Part shown: positions 15,790-23,910 of the stretch, piece by piece
Position numbering within the stretch: position 1 is the stretch's first letter
Layout: each line of letters opens with the position of its first letter
Notes under the pieces: generated by a model
Databases searched by the model: none
What the model saw: only the letters and a program-made list of their open reading frames with translations
Told to the model about the DNA's origin: nothing
Origin: Alkalispirillum mobile
GTDB taxonomy: Bacteria; Pseudomonadota; Gammaproteobacteria; Nitrococcales; Halorhodospiraceae
Direction: 5' to 3'
Assembly: GCF_003664325.1 (NCBI RefSeq)
Contig: NZ_RCDA01000001.1
Span: 434,001-498,000, forward strand
DNA length: 64,000 nucleotides
Translations under genes and position numbers: made by a program

Positions 15790-18467
15790 TGCTTGTCCTG
15801 TCGTGGCGCCAGGGCGGCCACCTCGTCCTGGATCAGCCGCACCATGGCCTGCTCGTCGTCACCCGCCGACTGCAGGCGCTCGACACTGATAGGCTCCCCC
15901 ACCACCAGTGTCACCCGGCCCGGCCGCGGAAACCGCCGGCCCTGGGGCATCAGCTCGCGGGTGCCTTCGAGCCAGACCGGGACTACCGGTACCGGCCAGG
16001 CCCGAAGCAACAAGCCCACACCGGGCTGAAAAGGCTGCAGGGTGCCGTCCGGCGATCGGGCACCTTCCGGAAACCACACCAGGCTGTCCTGTCGCTGGAG
16101 CGCGGCCGCCGCCAGGGCCAGACTGCGGCGCGGTGCGGTCGCCGGATCCACGGGCAGCACCCCGGCGGCGCGGCTGAACCAGCGGCTTACCGGCCCCTGG
16201 AACAGCAGCCCGGTCCAACCGGCCCAGCGCAGCCGCAGCATGAAGGGCAGGCCCATGCCACGGGACAGCACGATGGGGTCGAGGACGCTGAGGTGGCGCG
16301 GGGCAATCAGCACCGGCCCCTCGGTGGGAAAGCGACCACGCACCTCCACGCGCACCCACAACCGGGTGAAGAGCCGGGCGATCAACCAGAGCAGACGGGC
16401 CGACCCCTTACTGACCGCACTGCGCGGTTGCAACCACTGCTGCAGGTGCTCGGGCAGGTGCTCATCCGGACGCTTCAGCACGCCGACCAGATCGCTGGCG
16501 GAGGCGGTATCCTCCGCGCCCTCGCCCGCGGTGTCCCGCTGGCCGACCCCGGCCGCCTCGCGCAGCAAGTCACGGACGGTCTCGATGCGGCCGATGGCCT
16601 CGTCATCCAGTTCAATCCCGATCCGGTCCCTGAGGGTCAGGCTGAGGTTGACCCAGGCCAGGGAGTCCAGCCCGAGGTCCAGCGACAGGCTGGTATCCGG
16701 GGTCAGGCGGAAATCGGGATACTTCTTTACCAGGTACTCCCAGGTCGCCTCGGCGGACGGGTCGGTGAGCAGTTGCTGGTCCTCCGGCGCCATCGCCTCG
16801 CGGGCCATGGGCTCGGCCCGGGCGGCCGTCATCCCCCCCTGCTCGGCCAGTGCCTCGTAAAGGCCCTGCAGTTCATGCCGCCGCAACTTGCCCAGCCGGG
16901 TGCGCGGCAGCGGGTCCATGGAGACTTGCAACTTCCCGGGCCGATGGTGGCTGGGCAGCCCCCGGCCGGCGGACTGAACCGCACTGATCAGGTGCTCGCG
17001 CAGCGCCTCCCCTTCGTGGGCCCGCATCAATGACGGCTCCGGTACGGCCACCGCCACCAGGCGCCCGCCATACTCCAGCACGCCCACCTCGCGGACGCCT
17101 TCACCCTGCACCAGAGTCGCCTCTACCCGCTCCGGGTCGATGTTCTCGCCCCCGGGCAGCACGATCATCGCCGAGCGGCGACCGTGCAGGTAGAGGAACC
17201 CATCGTCGTCCAACTCGCCCAGGTCGCCGGTACGAAACCACCCGTCCTCCTCCAGCACCTCGCGACTCTTCTCGGGACGATTCCAATAGCCGTGAAAGAC
17301 GTTATCCCCCTTTGCCAGTACCTCGCCCACCTCCCCCGGCGGATCGATGCGCAGGGAAACACCCGGCAGCGCTTTGCCGGCACTGGTTACCCGAAGCGCC
17401 TCCGCCGGGTTATAGGTGAGAATCGGCGCGGTCTCGCTAAGCCCGTAGCCGGTGGCCACCTCCCAGCCCAGGGCACGGAGCTTTTCGGCGAGCCCCGGAT
17501 CGAGCGCGGCACCACCGGAGACCACCATCCGCAGGGAGGGCGCCAGGCGTTGGTGCAGGCTACGGAAGAGCTTGCGGCCCAGCCGCCAGCCCAGCTTCTG
17601 CCGGGCCCACATCGAGAGACGCAGCATGCCGTGGAACAGGCGCGCAGCCACCGCCCCGCGCCCCGCCACCCGGTCCTCCAGCGCCGCCCAGACGGCGTCG
17701 TAGAGGCGGGGGACGCCGAGCATGATAGTGGGGGCACACAGCTGCATGGCCCGCACGATCTGCGGGCCAACCAGCGAGAAGGGCAGGACGAGCGGCGCCC
17801 CCAACCGCAGCGGCACCAGGATACCGACCGTGAAGGGGTAGACGTGGTGGAACGGCAGGGGCACCAGCACCCGGTCCTCGCTACCAGCAACGTCCTGGCG
17901 CACCAGGGAGGCCACGTTGCTGGCCAGGTTATAGTGGGTCAGAGGCACGCCCTTGGGCGCCCCGGTGGTACCGGAGGTATAAAACATGGTGGCCAGGTCC
18001 TCCGGCTGGACGTCCGGGGCCAACGGTTCATCGCCCCAGAGCCTGTGCCAGCAGTCCTCCGCCTCCGCTGGCGCATCCATGCGGTAGATCGCCGGCGCCG
18101 GCTCCACCTCGGCACCTTTGACCCGCTCGACTAATGCCTCGGTGGTCAGCACCCAGCGCGGCTGGGCGTCGTGCAGGACGTAGTGGAACTCCTTGAGCGG
18201 CATCTGGGTGTCCAGCGGCACCAGCACTCCGCCCGCCTGCATCACCCCCAGCGCGGCGACCACCCAGTCGATGCTGTTATGGGCCACCAGGGCCACCCGG
18301 TCGCCCTTCCCCAGGCCCTGTTCGGTCAGGCCACTGGCGAAGCGGCCAGCGCGGGTCAGCAACTCGGAGCGGCCGCACTCCTCGACACCGTCGCGGGTGA
18401 CGGCAACCGCAGCCACTCCGTCGGCGGCGTGCAAGGACAGCAGTTCAGGCACTGTGGATGCGCTCAT
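15786..18467 (-). CDS. Acyl-CoA/acyl-ACP synthetase - ACP - 1-acylglycerol-phosphate acyltransferase fusion
   Basis: An 893-residue three-domain protein. Residues 1-510 are an AMP-forming adenylating enzyme with the P-loop-like motif YTSGTTGAPKGV (about 163-174) and a later acidic adenylation core (RTGDL, near 405). Residues 570-640 are an acyl-carrier domain whose phosphopantetheine attachment site is S602 in GLDSL. The last 220 residues are a PlsC-type acyltransferase with H725-x4-D730 and the glycerol-phosphate motif FPEGARS. It would activate a fatty acid, load it on its own carrier and transfer it to a lysophospholipid, as E. coli Aas does, but with its own ACP and no MFS domain. The ATG at 18467, preceded by GGGGAGG, is preferred to the GTG two codons upstream. 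Confidence 0.92.
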   Translation of the reverse strand: MSASTVPELLSLHAADGVAAVAVTRDGVEECGRSELLTRAGRFASGLTEQGLGKGDRVALVAHNSIDWVVAALGVMQAGGVLVPLDTQMPLKEFHYVLHDAQPRWVLTTEALVERVKGAEVEPAPAIYRMDAPAEAEDCWHRLWGDEPLAPDVQPEDLATMFYTSGTTGAPKGVPLTHYNLASNVASLVRQDVAGSEDRVLVPLPFHHVYPFTVGILVPLRLGAPLVLPFSLVGPQIVRAMQLCAPTIMLGVPRLYDAVWAALEDRVAGRGAVAARLFHGMLRLSMWARQKLGWRLGRKLFRSLHQRLAPSLRMVVSGGAALDPGLAEKLRALGWEVATGYGLSETAPILTYNPAEALRVTSAGKALPGVSLRIDPPGEVGEVLAKGDNVFHGYWNRPEKSREVLEEDGWFRTGDLGELDDDGFLYLHGRRSAMIVLPGGENIDPERVEATLVQGEGVREVGVLEYGGRLVAVAVPEPSLMRAHEGEALREHLISAVQSAGRGLPSHHRPGKLQVSMDPLPRTRLGKLRRHELQGLYEALAEQGGMTAARAEPMAREAMAPEDQQLLTDPSAEATWEYLVKKYPDFRLTPDTSLSLDLGLDSLAWVNLSLTLRDRIGIELDDEAIGRIETVRDLLREAAGVGQRDTAGEGAEDTASASDLVGVLKRPDEHLPEHLQQWLQPRSAVSKGSARLLWLIARLFTRLWVRVEVRGRFPTEGPVLIAPRHLSVLDPIVLSRGMGLPFMLRLRWAGWTGLLFQGPVSRWFSRAAGVLPVDPATAPRRSLALAAAALQRQDSLVWFPEGARSPDGTLQPFQPGVGLLLRAWPVPVVPVWLEGTRELMPQGRRFPRPGRVTLVVGEPISVERLQSAGDDEQAMVRLIQDEVAALAPRQDKQ

Positions 18468-18504
18468 CGGCACCTCCCCGGACGGGCAACAGGGGCCTGC
18501 TCAG

Positions 18505-18633
18505 CTACTCGTCGTCATCCTTCCAACCGAAGAACAGGGTCTTGATGGCATAGCCGAGCATGACCAGAAAGAGAATGACCAACGGCGCCAGGATAAAAAT
18601 CACACCGTCGCCTAATACTTCAAATAGCGGCAT
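18505..18633 (-). CDS. 42-residue single-span membrane protein
   Basis: A small gene below the usual size cut-off. After a strong ribosome site (GGGAGG) it encodes a short N-terminal part (MPLFEVLGDG) and one hydrophobic helix (about 11-30). An aromatic/basic stretch (KTLFFGWK) and an acidic tail (DDDE) end it. It precedes the acyl-CoA synthetase fusion by 37 bases on the same strand, and its TAG stop is clear. The divergent MarC gene starts 54 bases away. I infer that it is the first gene of the lipid/GTPase operon, perhaps a small regulatory subunit anchored in the membrane. Function unknown. Confidence 0.7.
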   Translation of the reverse strand: MPLFEVLGDGVIFILAPLVILFLVMLGYAIKTLFFGWKDDDE

Positions 18634-18687
18634 GGGGCCTCCCAAATTTCGTCACTGGCGCCGATAATAACACCCGGGAGGAACAAC

Positions 18688-19434
18688 ATGCTGGTACTGC
18701 TCGAATACTTGATTATTACCTTCGTCGCGGTGTTCGTGATCGTCAACCCGCTGACGACGTCGTTCGTTTTCATGGCCTTGCTGCCCACCGCATCGGTCAA
18801 ACGGCGCCGGGCTATTGCCCGACGGGCGACAATCATCGCCACAGCGCTGTTTTTCCTGTTCGCCACCCTGGGCGGGCTGATCTTCCAGATCTTCGGGATC
18901 ACCCTGGCCGCCTTCCGCATCGCCGGCGGGCTGATCCTTTTCGGGGTGGCCATGGCGATGATCCGACAGACCCTGCCCAAGGAGGCGGAGGCGGCCGAGC
19001 AGGCACGCAGCGACGAGGGGCGGATCACCGATGACGTCTCGGTCATCCCGCTGGCCATCCCCTTCATCAGTGGGCCCGGCTCCATTGCAACGGTGATGAT
19101 CCTGACCAGCGAAGCCCCTACGATCTACCACACCGCGTTGGTCTACCTGGCGGTGCTCACCTGCACCATCACCTGCTATTTCGCGATGATCTACTCGCGT
19201 TACATCGTGAAATTCCTCGGCGAGACGGGCAAGGAGATCCTCACCAAGATCTTCGGCCTGATCCTGGCGGTGCTCGCCATCCAGTTCGTGATCAATGGGG
19301 TGAGTGATGCGGTGACCGGCTACATGCTGGACTACAACCTGCTGGACGGCGCCGAGGTGCAGGACCCGCGAGCCATAGAGCGCTGGGACCTCCGGGATGA
19401 ACTCCCACGTCCGGATGCGCCGGAGCCAGAGTGA
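18688..19434 (+). CDS. MarC family integral membrane protein
   Basis: A 248-residue inner-membrane protein with six predicted helices, matching the UPF0056/MarC family: 'FVIVNPLTT...FMALLPTAS' in helix 1-2 and 'IPLAIPFISGPGSIAT' at the start of the second repeat. MarC was once linked to multiple antibiotic resistance, a role later withdrawn. Related members have been described as neutral amino-acid transporters, so the substrate here is open. The C-terminus has a roughly 40-residue acidic soluble tail ending in PDAPEPE. A clear GGGAGG ribosome site precedes the ATG, and the short divergent intergenic region contains an AT-rich GATAATAA. Confidence 0.9.
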   Translation: MLVLLEYLIITFVAVFVIVNPLTTSFVFMALLPTASVKRRRAIARRATIIATALFFLFATLGGLIFQIFGITLAAFRIAGGLILFGVAMAMIRQTLPKEAEAAEQARSDEGRITDDVSVIPLAIPFISGPGSIATVMILTSEAPTIYHTALVYLAVLTCTITCYFAMIYSRYIVKFLGETGKEILTKIFGLILAVLAIQFVINGVSDAVTGYMLDYNLLDGAEVQDPRAIERWDLRDELPRPDAPEPE

Positions 19435-19440
19435 ACGCGC

Positions 19441-20442
19441 TCAGGCCGGCTGCAACAGAGCCTCGAACTGGCGGGTGCAGGCATCCCAGCCGAACCCCAG
19501 CGCCGCCTGGCGCACCGCCGACCGGTCGAGCCGCAAAGCACACAGCGCCGCCGAACGCAGGTCATGGTCCAGGACGCCGGTTAAGCCGGGCCTGACCACG
19601 TCCAGCGGGCCGGTGACCGGGAATGCGGCCACCGGCAAGCCGCTGGCCATTGCCTCAAGCATCACCAGGCCAAAAGTATCCGTCCGGCTGGGGAAGACAA
19701 AGACATCCCCTGACGCCAGGTAACGGGCCAATTCATCGCCCCGCCGGTACCCAACAAAAACCACATCGGGGAACTGCCGCACCAGCCCGGCCCTGGCTGG
19801 CCCGTCACCAATCACCAGCTTCGTCCCGGGCAGGTTGAGCCGCAGAAACGCCGGCAGATTCTTCTCCACCGACAACCGCCCCGCATACACCCAGACGGGA
19901 CCGGGCAACCCGAGATCCATCCTCTGGTCCGGGTGGAAGCGTTCGGTATCTACCCCGCGGGACCAAAGCTGCAAGCGTCCAAAACCGCGCTCCGCCAGTG
20001 CGGAACAGACGCTAGGTGTCGGCACCAGGACGGCTTCGGCCGGGGCGTGAAAACGGCGCAACCAAGCGTAGCTGACCCCCTCTGGCACCGGCAGGCGCGC
20101 CCGGAGGTATTCCGGAAAACGGGTGTGATACGAGGTGGTAAAAGGCCGGTTGTGTGCCAGGCACCAACCCCGTCCCGCCTGCCCCATAGGCCCCTCGGTA
20201 GCGATATGAATGCAGTCGGGCCCAAACCCGTCCAACAGTTCATTAACCCGGGACCGGGGCCGCCAGGCAAGCCGGATCTCAGGGTAGCCGGGCAGCGGGA
20301 TGGTGCGCATGCCCTCGTGATCGGGCGCGACCACCCTCACCTCATGCCCCTGGCGGCGGAGATGTTCCGCGGTATGCGTCAGCGTGGTGACCACGCCGTT
20401 GACCTGGGGCACCCAGGCGTCAGTGCAGATAGCAATTTTCAT
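19441..20442 (-). CDS. Glycosyltransferase family 4 (GDP-mannose-type alpha-mannosyltransferase-like)
   Basis: A 333-residue GT-B glycosyltransferase. The N-terminal domain starts with the typical TDAWVPQVNGV segment, which contains the acceptor-side glycine loop. The C-terminal donor domain has the E-x7-E-type motif in 'FPSRTDTFGLVMLEAMASG' (about 260-278), where the last Glu contacts the sugar nucleotide. The protein belongs to the MgtA/PimB-like group that adds mannose or other hexoses to diacylglycerol, glucuronosyl-lipid or inositol acceptors. The next gene on the other strand is a PAP2 phosphatase, so a lipid-glycosylation context is possible but unproven. The stop lies seven bases from the MarC stop, convergent. 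Confidence 0.88.
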   Translation of the reverse strand: MKIAICTDAWVPQVNGVVTTLTHTAEHLRRQGHEVRVVAPDHEGMRTIPLPGYPEIRLAWRPRSRVNELLDGFGPDCIHIATEGPMGQAGRGWCLAHNRPFTTSYHTRFPEYLRARLPVPEGVSYAWLRRFHAPAEAVLVPTPSVCSALAERGFGRLQLWSRGVDTERFHPDQRMDLGLPGPVWVYAGRLSVEKNLPAFLRLNLPGTKLVIGDGPARAGLVRQFPDVVFVGYRRGDELARYLASGDVFVFPSRTDTFGLVMLEAMASGLPVAAFPVTGPLDVVRPGLTGVLDHDLRSAALCALRLDRSAVRQAALGFGWDACTRQFEALLQPA

Positions 20443-20621
20443 GGCGGCAAGGGTGCAAGCCCGTCATGACAGGACCGAGATCCGCCGGTGACAGCGGTAT
20501 GACAGCGTCAAGCGCCGGCTCACAGGCACGAGGATTGTCATCGCGTTGCAACCCGACGGTAACCCGATCGGCGCATCGGCCCCCTACGCTCGCCGTCAAG
20601 CCCACGCACCGAGGACAGTCC

Positions 20622-21182
20622 ATGCGCATCATTCGCCCCCTCGCACGGTTCGACCGAATGGAGGTCGCCGTTTGCCGCTTTTTTAACCAGCAGGCGCAGC
20701 GGCGCCCCGTACGCCATTCCTTTGCCCTGGTCAGCCGACTGGGTGACGGCCTATTCTGGTATGCGCTCATGGGGACGTTAATGCTGTTCGAAGGGCTGCA
20801 GGGCAGTGTTGTCGCCCTTCAGATGGGTACCACCGCGCTGGTCGGGGTGGTGGTTTACAAGGTACTGAAGGGGACGCTGGTCCGGGAACGCCCCTTCATT
20901 AGTCATGGTGGCATCCGATGCGCGGCCGCCCCGCTCGACCGCTACAGCTTTCCCTCCGGGCATACCTTGCAGGCAGTGTTATTCAGCACCGTGGCCATGG
21001 CCTGGTTCCCGGCACTGGCCGTGCCGCTCCTCGGGTTCGTGATGCTCGTCGCCCTGTCGCGGGTGGTGCTCGGCCTGCATTACCCCTCGGATGTACTGGT
21101 GGGCGCCCTCATCGGCTACGGACTGGCCCGACTGTCACTGTGGCTCTATCCGGCCACCCCCGCCATCCAGTTGCTGAATTAG
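20622..21182 (+). CDS. PAP2-type membrane phosphatase
   Basis: A 186-residue integral-membrane phosphatase of the PAP2 superfamily. All three active-site motifs are visible: KGTLVRERP (KxxxxxxRP), FPSGH with the catalytic His, and SRVVLGLHYPSD (SRxxxxxHxxxD). Substrates in the family include undecaprenyl pyrophosphate and phosphatidic acid or phosphatidylglycerol phosphate. The start at 20622 follows a GAGGAC ribosome site; the frame stays open 52 codons upstream but that part has no family similarity. The last 48 bases overlap the convergent mobB gene. Confidence 0.88.
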   Translation: MRIIRPLARFDRMEVAVCRFFNQQAQRRPVRHSFALVSRLGDGLFWYALMGTLMLFEGLQGSVVALQMGTTALVGVVVYKVLKGTLVRERPFISHGGIRCAAAPLDRYSFPSGHTLQAVLFSTVAMAWFPALAVPLLGFVMLVALSRVVLGLHYPSDVLVGALIGYGLARLSLWLYPATPAIQLLN

Positions 21183-21725
21183 AAAGCGGGCCACTGCCGC
21201 CGGGTCATTCAATGGCAGGACGGGCCGGTCGGTTCGCACCCTGCCGAGCGCATCCGTCGCCACCGCCACGATCGCGGGATCCTCGGGGTAGAGCGCACGT
21301 TCGCTGTACGCCGGGCGGTAGACCTCGATCTTAGGGAAACACTCGTGTCGGAAGCCCTCCACCAGAATCAGGTCAATGCTGTCCTGATCCAGACGTGCGA
21401 GTTCCTCCAGCAATACCGGGTCGGGCTGTTCGGCCGGCCGCTCCACCATCAGCGCGAACCGGCGCCCGGAGGTGAGCAGCACCTGCCCGGCGCCGGCCTC
21501 GCGCAAGCGGTGGCTGTCCTTGCCCGGCTTGTCCACGTCGAACCGGTGATGGGCATGCTTGACCAGGGCCACGCGGAGACCGGCGGCGCTCAGGTGGGCA
21601 ATCACCCCCTCCAGCAATGTGGTCTTGCCCGACCCGCTCCAGCCGGCGAAGCCGACAACGGGCACCCGGGCCGAGGCCGGCAGCAGCGCCTGCCAGGGAT
21701 GATCGGCGGGCAGTGTTTTGCTCAT
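21135..21725 (-). CDS. mobB: Molybdopterin-guanine dinucleotide biosynthesis adaptor MobB
   Basis: A 196-residue GTP-binding protein that assists MobA in attaching GMP to molybdopterin for bis-MGD enzymes such as DMSO or nitrate reductases. The P-loop GWSGSGKTT lies at 28-36, the family motif VKHAHHRFD follows near 56-64, and a 'DLILVEGFRHE' Walker-B-like segment is near 118-128. The length is slightly above that of E. coli MobB. It lies seven bases after the preceding glycosyltransferase on the same strand and ends inside the PAP2 gene. No mobA is present in this window. Confidence 0.92.
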   Translation of the reverse strand: MSKTLPADHPWQALLPASARVPVVGFAGWSGSGKTTLLEGVIAHLSAAGLRVALVKHAHHRFDVDKPGKDSHRLREAGAGQVLLTSGRRFALMVERPAEQPDPVLLEELARLDQDSIDLILVEGFRHECFPKIEVYRPAYSERALYPEDPAIVAVATDALGRVRTDRPVLPLNDPAAVARFLIQQLDGGGGRIEPQ

Positions 21726-21732
21726 GGTTCCC

Positions 21733-22788
21733 TCAAAATGGCGGTGTCAACAGGGCCTGCCAGCGCGATGTAAGCGCGGGTGCCAGCCAGTCGCTGACAT
21801 CGGGGGCCATGGGCAGCCCGTTCGTCAGCCAATGGGCCAGCCGCCCGACCAGCGCGTCCTCATCGCCGACGGGGTAGCGGAAGGCAGCCGGGTACTGCTC
21901 CGGATAACAGAGCGCGTCCGGCACCAGCGGACAGGCCCCCGCGCTCACCGCCTCCAGCATTGAGACCCCCTGGAATTCGTGCCGGGTGGTACTGACCACC
22001 ACACCGGCCCGCGCCAGCAGCCGCCGGTATTCTGCCCGATCCACCCGCCCGTCCGCCACGATCCGCCCCGGCAGCGCCGCCCGCAGGGTGGCCAGCGCCC
22101 GGGGCACCGGCTCGGGGCGCGGCCCCAGCAGGGCCAGCCGGAAGTCCACGCCACGCCGGGCCAGTGCCAGCATTGCCCGGGTGAAAAGCTCCGGCTGTTT
22201 GTCGTACTCCCAGCGGTGGTTCCACAGGATCAGGCGCGGATCCCGCGCCTCCGGCGCCAGGGGTGGCACGGGCACAGGCAGGATTTCACAGGCATGGGAC
22301 AGGCGCTCCGTCACGCCGGCGGGCACCGCATCGGGCATTTTGCGCAGTAGCGCCGCCACGCCCTGCAGGAAGCTGTCCCGGTTCCATGCGGAGTTGAACA
22401 ACAACCGTTGGGCGGCCAGTGCGCCGTAAAGCTGCACCATCTGCGGTTCGACGCTGCGGACTTGGCGGGGACTGACCGGGTAGGCAAATTGGTTCTCGTG
22501 AAAATAGTACCAGGCCGGCACCTGCGCCAGCCGGGGGTGGAGGCCCCGCAGGGTGGCCAGGTCCACCATGGACGTGGCGAGTATCAGGTCCGGGGTGTGC
22601 TCGGGCAGAGCATCCAGCCAGGAAAGCGGATTCCCGCGGATTCGCCAGCTGAAGTGACGGCCGGGCAGTTCCCGCCGAGTCCATTTCAGGTCGGGTCGGC
22701 TCTCCACCACCCAGTCTGCCCAAGCGGCATGGCTGTCCGCCCGGTAGGCCGACAGCAACCACACGTTCGCGCCACCGCCTTCCCTCAC
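21733..22788 (-). CDS. DUF3524 glycosyltransferase, tRNA-queuosine mannosyltransferase-like
   Basis: A 351-residue GT-B protein with the DUF3524 N-terminal domain: 'ATSMVDLATLRGL' near 90-102 and 'YYFHENQFAYP' near 113-123, followed by a normal GT4 donor domain ('WNHRWEYDKQPELF', 'STTRHEFQGVSMLEAVSAG'). This family includes human GTDC1, the enzyme that mannosylates queuosine in tRNA-Asp. The bacterial members are less characterised and may modify queuosine or another acceptor. Its GTG start overlaps the stop of the glutamine amidotransferase gene by four bases, and mobB follows after seven bases. Donor and acceptor in this organism remain inference. Confidence 0.82.
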   Translation of the reverse strand: MREGGGANVWLLSAYRADSHAAWADWVVESRPDLKWTRRELPGRHFSWRIRGNPLSWLDALPEHTPDLILATSMVDLATLRGLHPRLAQVPAWYYFHENQFAYPVSPRQVRSVEPQMVQLYGALAAQRLLFNSAWNRDSFLQGVAALLRKMPDAVPAGVTERLSHACEILPVPVPPLAPEARDPRLILWNHRWEYDKQPELFTRAMLALARRGVDFRLALLGPRPEPVPRALATLRAALPGRIVADGRVDRAEYRRLLARAGVVVSTTRHEFQGVSMLEAVSAGACPLVPDALCYPEQYPAAFRYPVGDEDALVGRLAHWLTNGLPMAPDVSDWLAPALTSRWQALLTPPF

Positions 22789-23561
22789 GCGGGGATCGCC
22801 GCACTCACTGGCCGCTCACCACCGTTATGAACCCAGCGCTGTGCCAGGGCCCCGAACCGGCGCAGCAGCCGGGCAGCTGCGGGCGTGCCACGCACGGCGT
22901 GGAGCAGCTTCTCCGGGTCCTGTCCCTCCATCCGCAGCTGGGGGTCCAGGTGGCCGATATAGGCCCGCATCACGGCCGGGGAAAACTCCGGATGGAACTG
23001 CACTCCCCAGGCCCGTTGGCCCACGCGGAAGGCGTGGTGCGGCTCAAACGGGCTGCGGCTGAGTACGACAGCGCCTCGCGGTAGGTGGCGGACGAACTGC
23101 CTGTGCACCACTTGCGCGGGAAAAGCGGGCGGCAAGCGATTGAACAAACGATCGGCGGTGGCGGCCTCGGTGCGGTGCACCGTGGTGGTACCGATTTCCA
23201 CGCCCTGGTCACGGTAATCCACCGCGCCGCCCAGAGCCTGGGCTAACAACTGGTGGCCGTAGCAGATGCCTAACACCGGCACCTCTCGTTCCACCAACTC
23301 CTGAAGCCAGGTCTCGGCAGCCGGCGTCCACGGCTCTCCTTCTGTCACCATCCCGTGAGAACCGGTAATGACCACCCCAGCCAAACACTCCGGGACAGGC
23401 AGCCGGCCGCGATCGCGCGGGTCCAGCACCTCAACCGGCAGGCTCACCGGTCCGAGACCGCGGCGTATCCAGTCCTCGAAATCACCCTGATCGGCCGCAA
23501 GCTTGGGGAAGGTGGAACCGGTCTTCAGGATGACGAGCGTTCGGGTGGGATCTTCTGCCAT
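22785..23561 (-). CDS. Class I glutamine amidotransferase-like protein (GMP-synthase-type)
   Basis: A 258-residue protein with a class I glutamine amidotransferase fold: the nucleophile elbow GICYGHQ places catalytic Cys at 100, and the HPE of 'WGVQFHPEFSP' near 190 completes the triad. Such stand-alone proteins (E. coli YfeJ-like, annotated as glutamine amidotransferase or GMP synthase subunit-like) hydrolyse glutamine or gamma-glutamyl compounds; the partner is unknown. It is the first gene of a three-gene run with the DUF3524 protein and mobB. The start faces the Smr gene, with a 79-base divergent region holding an inverted repeat. Confidence 0.85.
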   Translation of the reverse strand: MAEDPTRTLVILKTGSTFPKLAADQGDFEDWIRRGLGPVSLPVEVLDPRDRGRLPVPECLAGVVITGSHGMVTEGEPWTPAAETWLQELVEREVPVLGICYGHQLLAQALGGAVDYRDQGVEIGTTTVHRTEAATADRLFNRLPPAFPAQVVHRQFVRHLPRGAVVLSRSPFEPHHAFRVGQRAWGVQFHPEFSPAVMRAYIGHLDPQLRMEGQDPEKLLHAVRGTPAAARLLRRFGALAQRWVHNGGERPVSAAIPA

Positions 23562-23589
23562 GGCTGTTCCGGATTGCCGACGGGTGTGT

Positions 23590-23610
23590 TCCTATTGAGC
23601 AACAATAGGA
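23590..23610. promoter_or_regulatory. Operator-like inverted repeat between divergent genes
   Basis: TCCTATTG (23590-23597) and CAATAGGA (23603-23610) form a perfect eight-base inverted repeat with a five-base centre. It sits 28 bases before the amidotransferase ATG and 30 before the Smr ATG, the usual place for a shared operator. No known regulator consensus is recognised. Confidence 0.45.
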
Positions 23611-23640
23611 TAACTGAAAACCGGATGTGGTGTGCAGCTT

Positions 23641-23895
23641 ATGGCCAAGATCAAAATCGACTTACACGATTGCTTCAATGACGGCAGAAAAATCGACCGC
23701 GCGCTGAACGACGCGGTGGAACAGGCCTGCCGCAAGGGGGTGAAACAGGTAGAGATCATCCACGGCCGGGGCAGCGGGCAATTAAAAAAACGCGTGCTCA
23801 AGTTCCTGGAACAACCGGAAATCAAGGCCCGCTATCACCGGGTGGAGAAGGACACGAAAAACCCCGGGCGGTTATTCGTGCATTTCCGCCATTAA
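23641..23895 (+). CDS. Small Smr-domain protein
   Basis: An 84-residue stand-alone Smr domain. The first strand keeps the LDLH-type motif (IDLHDC), and the glycine-rich loop 'IIHGRGSGQLKKRV' near 41-54 matches the family nuclease/DNA-binding loop. A basic C-terminal strand follows. Smr domains are found in MutS2 and in nucleases that cut stalled-ribosome mRNA (SmrB). Full-length SmrB has an N-terminal extension that is missing here. The ATG at 23641 is preferred because upstream residues have no match. Role therefore likely in nucleic acid cleavage or binding. Confidence 0.82.
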   Translation: MAKIKIDLHDCFNDGRKIDRALNDAVEQACRKGVKQVEIIHGRGSGQLKKRVLKFLEQPEIKARYHRVEKDTKNPGRLFVHFRH

Positions 23896-23910
23896 CCGCC
23901 CGCCGCCCCG

